Positions 59,459 to 64,000 of a stretch of DNA of 64,000 nucleotides are shown here, one piece after another. The DNA is taken from the NCBI RefSeq assembly GCF_001642995.1, contig NZ_LOHS01000051.1, forward strand, positions 1-64,000. The letters are read 5' to 3'. The translations under genes and the position numbers were made by a program. The notes under the pieces are model-generated. The model was not told where the DNA came from and searched no databases. It was given only the letters and a program-made list of their open reading frames with translations. The number at the start of each line of letters is the position of its first letter. Position 1 is the stretch's first letter. This DNA is from Streptomyces jeddahensis (GTDB lineage: Bacteria; Actinomycetota; Actinomycetes; Streptomycetales; Streptomycetaceae).

Positions 59459-60759
59459 GCCCTCGCCCCTCCGCCGTCGCCCTCCTGGTCCGCGTGCGTC
59501 TGGTCGGCGCGGGCCTCCTCGAGCTGGTGCTGGTGCTCGATGGCGTCGAGCCGGTCGGCTTCCAGGAGCTCGTGGACGGAGTTCATCAGCGTCTCCATGT
59601 CGACGACGCCCTCGTACTCGCCGCGCCGCCCGGTGACCGCGACCCGCCCCGTGTTGTCGGTGAGGACGGCCTCCAGCGCGTCCCGCAGCGTCGCGTCCCG
59701 CGTCACCGTGTCGGCCACGAGCGTCCCCGCCCGCGCCAGCGACCCCTTGGCGCGCATCAGGTCGCCGCGGCGCAGCCACTTGTAGGGGCGGCCCCGCTTG
59801 TCGAGCAGCAGGATCTCGTTCGTACTGCCCGAACGGAGCTTGTCGAAGACGTCCTGCAGCGGATCGTCGATCTTGACCGTCGGATAGTCGGTGATCTCCA
59901 CATCGCGTACGCGCGTCAGGTTCAGCCGCTTCAGGGCCGCACCCGCGCCCACGAAACCCGACACGAAGTCGTCCGCCGGGTTCGTCAGGATCGCCTCCGG
60001 CGTGTCGAACTGGGCGATGCGCGAGCGTTCGCGCAGCACCGCGATGCGGTCGCCGAGCTTGATGGCCTCGTCGAAGTCGTGCGTGACGAAGACGATCGTC
60101 TTGTGCAGCTCGCGCTGGAGCCGGATCAGCTCGTCCTGGAGGTGGTCGCGGGTGATCGGGTCGACGGCGCCGAACGGCTCGTCCATCAGCAGGACGGGCG
60201 GATCGGCCGCCAACGCCCGCGCCACGCCCACGCGTTGCTGCTGGCCGCCGGAGAGCTGGCGCGGGTAGCGGCCGTGGAACTCGCCCGGGTCGAGGCCGAC
60301 GAGGTCCAGCATCTCCTCGACCCGGGCATCGATCTTCGACTTCGGCCAGCCGACCATCTTCGGTACGAGCGCGATGTTCTGAGCGACCGTCATATGCGGG
60401 AACAGGCCGGAGGCCTGGATCGCGTACCCGATCTTGCGGCGCAGCTTCACCGGGTCCATGTGCGTGACGTCCTCGCCGGCGATCCTGATGCGGCCGCCCG
60501 TCGGTTCGATCAGCCGGTTGATCATCTTGAGCGTCGTGGACTTCCCGCAGCCCGAAGGGCCGACGAAGATGACGATCTCGCCGGCCTTGATCTCCATGTT
60601 GACGTTGTCCACGGCCGGGGCGGCGCTGCCGGGATAGCGCTTGGTCAGGTTCTCCAGCTCGATGGTGGCGCCCGTCTTGCCGTGGTCCGCGGCGGCGCCC
60701 GCCGGGACCGGTTCACCGGTCGCTCTGGGGTCCGTCGCGGTACCTGGAGTCTCAGACAC
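59455..60759 (-). CDS. Glycine betaine-type ABC ATPase with CBS domains
   Basis: 434 aa. Walker A GPSGCGKSTT, signature QLSGGQQQRVGVARAL, Walker B LLMDEPFGAVD. After about residue 280 a CBS pair (VKIDDPLQDVFDKLRSG and TRDATLRDALEAVLTDNTGRVAVTG) can sense ionic strength or nucleotides, as in OpuA-type osmoregulated importers. Start GTG 60759 overlaps the permease stop by 8 bp. Confidence 0.94.
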   Translation of the reverse strand: MSETPGTATDPRATGEPVPAGAAADHGKTGATIELENLTKRYPGSAAPAVDNVNMEIKAGEIVIFVGPSGCGKSTTLKMINRLIEPTGGRIRIAGEDVTHMDPVKLRRKIGYAIQASGLFPHMTVAQNIALVPKMVGWPKSKIDARVEEMLDLVGLDPGEFHGRYPRQLSGGQQQRVGVARALAADPPVLLMDEPFGAVDPITRDHLQDELIRLQRELHKTIVFVTHDFDEAIKLGDRIAVLRERSRIAQFDTPEAILTNPADDFVSGFVGAGAALKRLNLTRVRDVEITDYPTVKIDDPLQDVFDKLRSGSTNEILLLDKRGRPYKWLRRGDLMRAKGSLARAGTLVADTVTRDATLRDALEAVLTDNTGRVAVTGRRGEYEGVVDMETLMNSVHELLEADRLDAIEHQHQLEEARADQTHADQEGDGGGARA

Positions 60760-61399
60760 GGATCCCCCTCGGGATGGTCAGCCGTCCGATCAGGACGTAC
60801 GCGGCGTCGAACAGCAACGCGAGGACGATGATCCCGAGCGTGCCCGCGAGCACCTGGTTGAGCGCGTTCGCGCTGCCCAGGGACGCGATGCCGCGGAAGA
60901 TCTCGTTGCCGAGACCGGGCCCGGACGCATACGCGGCGATGGCGGCGATGCCCATCAGCATCTGCGTGGAGACCCGGATGCCCGTCAGGATCGGCGGCCA
61001 CGCCAGCGGCAGCTCGATCCGCAGCAGCCGGGCCACCCGCGACATCCCGATGCCCTTCGCCGCGTCGACGAGCGTCGGGTCGACACCGCGCAGCCCGACG
61101 ATGGAGTTGCGCACGATCGGCAGCAGCCCGTACAGCGTCAGCGCGATCACCGTCGGCGCCACGCCCAGGCCCACGACCGGGATCAGCAGACCGATCATGG
61201 CGAGGGACGGGATGGTCAGAATCGTGGACGTCGTGAGCGTGGCCAGGTTCCCCGCCCACTCGCTGCGGTACGTGGCGACGCCGATCAGCACTCCCAGGAC
61301 GGTCGCGACGACCATGCACTGGAAGACCGCGGAGGCGTGCTGGTACGCGTCCGTGAGCAGCTGCTCGTGGGTGCTGCGCACGAAGTCCCAGAAGTTCAC
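60752..61399 (-). CDS. Glycine betaine-type ABC permease
   Basis: 215 aa, first gene of the operon. Five to six helices, EAA-like loop VDPTLVDAAKGIGMSRVARLLRIELPLAWP. GTG 61399 follows GAGGTCAG. Order permease-ATPase-permease-binding protein is typical of the quaternary-amine (OpuC/ProU-like) class. Confidence 0.93.
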   Translation of the reverse strand: MNFWDFVRSTHEQLLTDAYQHASAVFQCMVVATVLGVLIGVATYRSEWAGNLATLTTSTILTIPSLAMIGLLIPVVGLGVAPTVIALTLYGLLPIVRNSIVGLRGVDPTLVDAAKGIGMSRVARLLRIELPLAWPPILTGIRVSTQMLMGIAAIAAYASGPGLGNEIFRGIASLGSANALNQVLAGTLGIIVLALLFDAAYVLIGRLTIPRGIRV

Positions 61400-61473
61400 C
61401 TGACCTCACTCACCCTGCCGGCCGCCGTCCGGTGTGCTGCCCGTCCTGCCCTGGGCACCGTCCGGTGCCCGCG

Positions 61474-61944
61474 TCAGGAGTCTCCCGACGCCTGTTCCAC
61501 CAGCGGGATGATCCGCAGCGGAACGGGATTTTCCATGACGATCGCCGTGGAAGCCCGGACGATGCCATCAAAACCCACAACCCGGTCGATCACACGTTGG
61601 AGGTCTGCGTTCGACCGGGCCACCAGGCGGCACAGCATGTCCCCGCTGCCCGTCGTCGTGTGCAGCTCGAGCACCTCGGGGACGGTCGCCAGATGCGTCC
61701 TGACCTCGGCTCCTTGCCCTTGCCGGATCTGCAGCGTCGCAAAGGCCGTGACCGGGTAGCCGAGCGCCGCCGGGTCCACCTCGGGGCCGAATCCGCGGAT
61801 GACTCCATTCGCCTGAAGACGGTCCAAACGGGCCTGGACGGTGCCGCGCGCGACGCCCAGCCTCCGCGAGGCCTCCAGGACCCCGATCCGGGGTTCTCGG
61901 GCGAGCAACACGATGAGCCTGCCGTCCAGATGATCGATCGCCAT
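61474..61944 (-). CDS. Lrp/AsnC-family regulator
   Basis: 156 aa. Helix-turn-helix LDGRLIVLLAREPRIGVLEASRRLGVARGTVQARLDRLQANGVI is at the N-terminus; the RAM ligand-binding domain follows. It is divergent from hppD with a 123-bp gap, and from that place most likely controls tyrosine degradation. Confidence 0.92.
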   Translation of the reverse strand: MAIDHLDGRLIVLLAREPRIGVLEASRRLGVARGTVQARLDRLQANGVIRGFGPEVDPAALGYPVTAFATLQIRQGQGAEVRTHLATVPEVLELHTTTGSGDMLCRLVARSNADLQRVIDRVVGFDGIVRASTAIVMENPVPLRIIPLVEQASGDS

Positions 61945-62013
61945 GCCGGCCTCCGATGGTGGTCATCCTGTACAGAACGCCCGGCCATCCTGGCTTCCAG
62001 GTGGCCACATTGA

Positions 62014-63222
<1,209 letters not shown>

Positions 63223-63276
63223 GAGCTCCTGCTGTGGGGCCGCGTACCGCACCGCTGTGGGCAGCCGCCCCACCCC

Positions 63277-63352
63277 GCTGTGGGCAATCGTTCCGCAGGG
63301 CTGGGGGCACCTCCCAGCGGTAGCTGGGGGAGGGTGGGCACAGCACCACGAC
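63277..63352. repeat. Dispersed palindromic repeat, family 1, copy D
   Basis: Same orientation as copy A and almost identical over the core. It lies between the convergent ends of hppD and the TPR gene and could act as a two-way terminator. Two inverted TGCCCACAGCGG words (CCGCTGTGGGCA) precede it. Confidence 0.82.
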
Positions 63353-63368
63353 GCACGGCAACGTTCAT

Positions 63369-64000
63369 TCAGTCCGGGGGAGCCGACATGGCCGGCTCCC
63401 CCAACTCCTCCAGCACCGCCTCAGCCCGAGGCGCCAGCAACGGCGAAAAGTACGGATTGATCCGCAACGCCTGCTGCAGATGCCGCCGCGCAGCCCCGTA
63501 CCGCCCCAGCGCCCGCTCGATCTCCCCCCGGTGATAAGCGAACACCGCACTGATCTGCCCCTGATCCATCGCCTTGACCGCGTGCTTCAGCGCCTCCTCG
63601 TCGTCACCGGCCCGATGCAGCGCCCACCCCAGCGCGTCCGCGACCTCCGCACTCCCGTGCCGCCCCCACTCCGCCTGCAGCCGCCGCACCGCCGAAGCCG
63701 GATCCCCGTGGTCGGCCTCGAAGAGACCGAGGATCAGTTCGTCGTTGACGCCGCCCGCGTCGTCGCGCCGCACACGGGCGTGCAGCGCGTCGTACTGGGC
63801 CAGGGCGCCCTTGGCGTCGTCCAGGGACTCGTACAACTCGCCCAGCTCCAGGGCGTACTCGGGCGTGGGCTGCTTCGCGATCGCGGCCTTGTAGGCGCGC
63901 ACCGCCGCCGCTGTCCGGCCCAGTGCCGCCAGCGCGCGGCCCTTCCCGGCGAGGGCCGCGTGGTTGCCGCGGTCGGCGCGCAGCGCGGCCTCGTAGTACC
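63369..64000 (-). CDS. Tetratricopeptide-repeat protein (partial)
   Basis: At least 210 aa; the gene runs off the window end, so its start is outside. TPR units are visible: ALAALGRTAAAVRAYKAAI, LGELYESLDDAKGALAQYDAL, LGWALHRAGDDEEALKHAV and HRGEIERALGRYGAARRHLQQALRINP. These form an all-helical scaffold. From memory such TPR proteins in Streptomyces are of unknown role. The stop is convergent with hppD. Confidence 0.85.
   Translation of the reverse strand, partial: YYEAALRADRGNHAALAGKGRALAALGRTAAAVRAYKAAIAKQPTPEYALELGELYESLDDAKGALAQYDALHARVRRDDAGGVNDELILGLFEADHGDPASAVRRLQAEWGRHGSAEVADALGWALHRAGDDEEALKHAVKAMDQGQISAVFAYHRGEIERALGRYGAARRHLQQALRINPYFSPLLAPRAEAVLEELGEPAMSAPPD

Overview
The window is chromosomal DNA of a Streptomyces or very close relative. 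The evidence is very high G+C in third codon positions, many GTG starts and some TTG starts, ATGA/GTGA stop-start overlaps, an actinobacterial ssrA-smpB pair, and a gene order that from memory closely follows the S. coelicolor SCO2970-SCO2927 region: prfB, ftsEX, smpB, matAB, narK-nnaR, an ECF sigma/anti-sigma pair, helD, malic enzyme, hupA, murA, yqgE and hppD. All identifications come from reading motifs and from memory of families; no search was run.

Layout. 0.3-7.0 kb: housekeeping block with RF2 (prfB), a sortase-E-type surface protein, a small zinc-ribbon membrane protein (minus strand), ftsE, ftsX, an S41/PDZ protease, smpB and tmRNA. 7.1-16.9 kb: a minus-strand sugar cassette (binding lipoprotein, two permeases, cytosolic GH31 alpha-xylosidase, LacI regulator, secreted multidomain GH3) with two LacI-type operators in front of it. 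It has no ATPase gene, so a shared ATPase such as MsiK is expected. 16.9-24.2 kb: an MFS/LysR divergent pair, then three coupled genes for an extracellular polysaccharide: matA-like, matB (NodB deacetylase fused to a processive GT2) and an acyltransferase-like membrane protein. 24.4-29.6 kb: nitrate transporter narK, nnaR (HemD-like domain plus winged helix), a CGNR protein, and an ECF sigma with its ZAS anti-sigma factor. 29.8-37.4 kb: helD, a candidate sRNA, malic enzyme, HU, murA, YqgE and a DUF3039 protein.

37.6-42.5 kb: a second sugar importer without an ATPase, ending in a cytosolic GH20 hexosaminidase and preceded by a DasR-type dre-like site, so it probably takes up chitin-derived sugars. 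42.8-48.2 kb: a three-subunit xanthine-dehydrogenase-type molybdenum hydroxylase plus a 40-residue membrane peptide. The 2Fe-2S subunit carries an unusual ~440-residue low-complexity extension, and the Mo subunit lacks the expected catalytic Glu. 48.2-50.7 kb: a decaying, repeat-rich stretch with a broken kinase gene, a SUKH-like immunity gene carrying three kinds of tandem repeat, a methyltransferase remnant, and a class-A beta-lactamase-like gene. 50.9-56.4 kb: tRNA-Cys, an MFS exporter, a Doc-type toxin-antitoxin pair, a superfamily-2 helicase and an IclR regulator. 56.7-64 kb: a Lon-like secreted protease without its PDZ domain, a four-gene glycine-betaine-type ABC operon, an Lrp regulator divergent from hppD, and a TPR gene cut by the window end.

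Two themes run across the window. First, dispersed GC-rich palindromic elements of several families lie between genes (four copies of one family at 0.1, 55.4, 56.5 and 63.3 kb) and also inside reading frames (matA, a permease, the broken kinase). Second, regulators lie next to their probable targets: LacI with the xyloside cassette, a dre-like site with the hexosaminidase operon, NnaR with NarK, anti-sigma with sigma, and Lrp with HppD.
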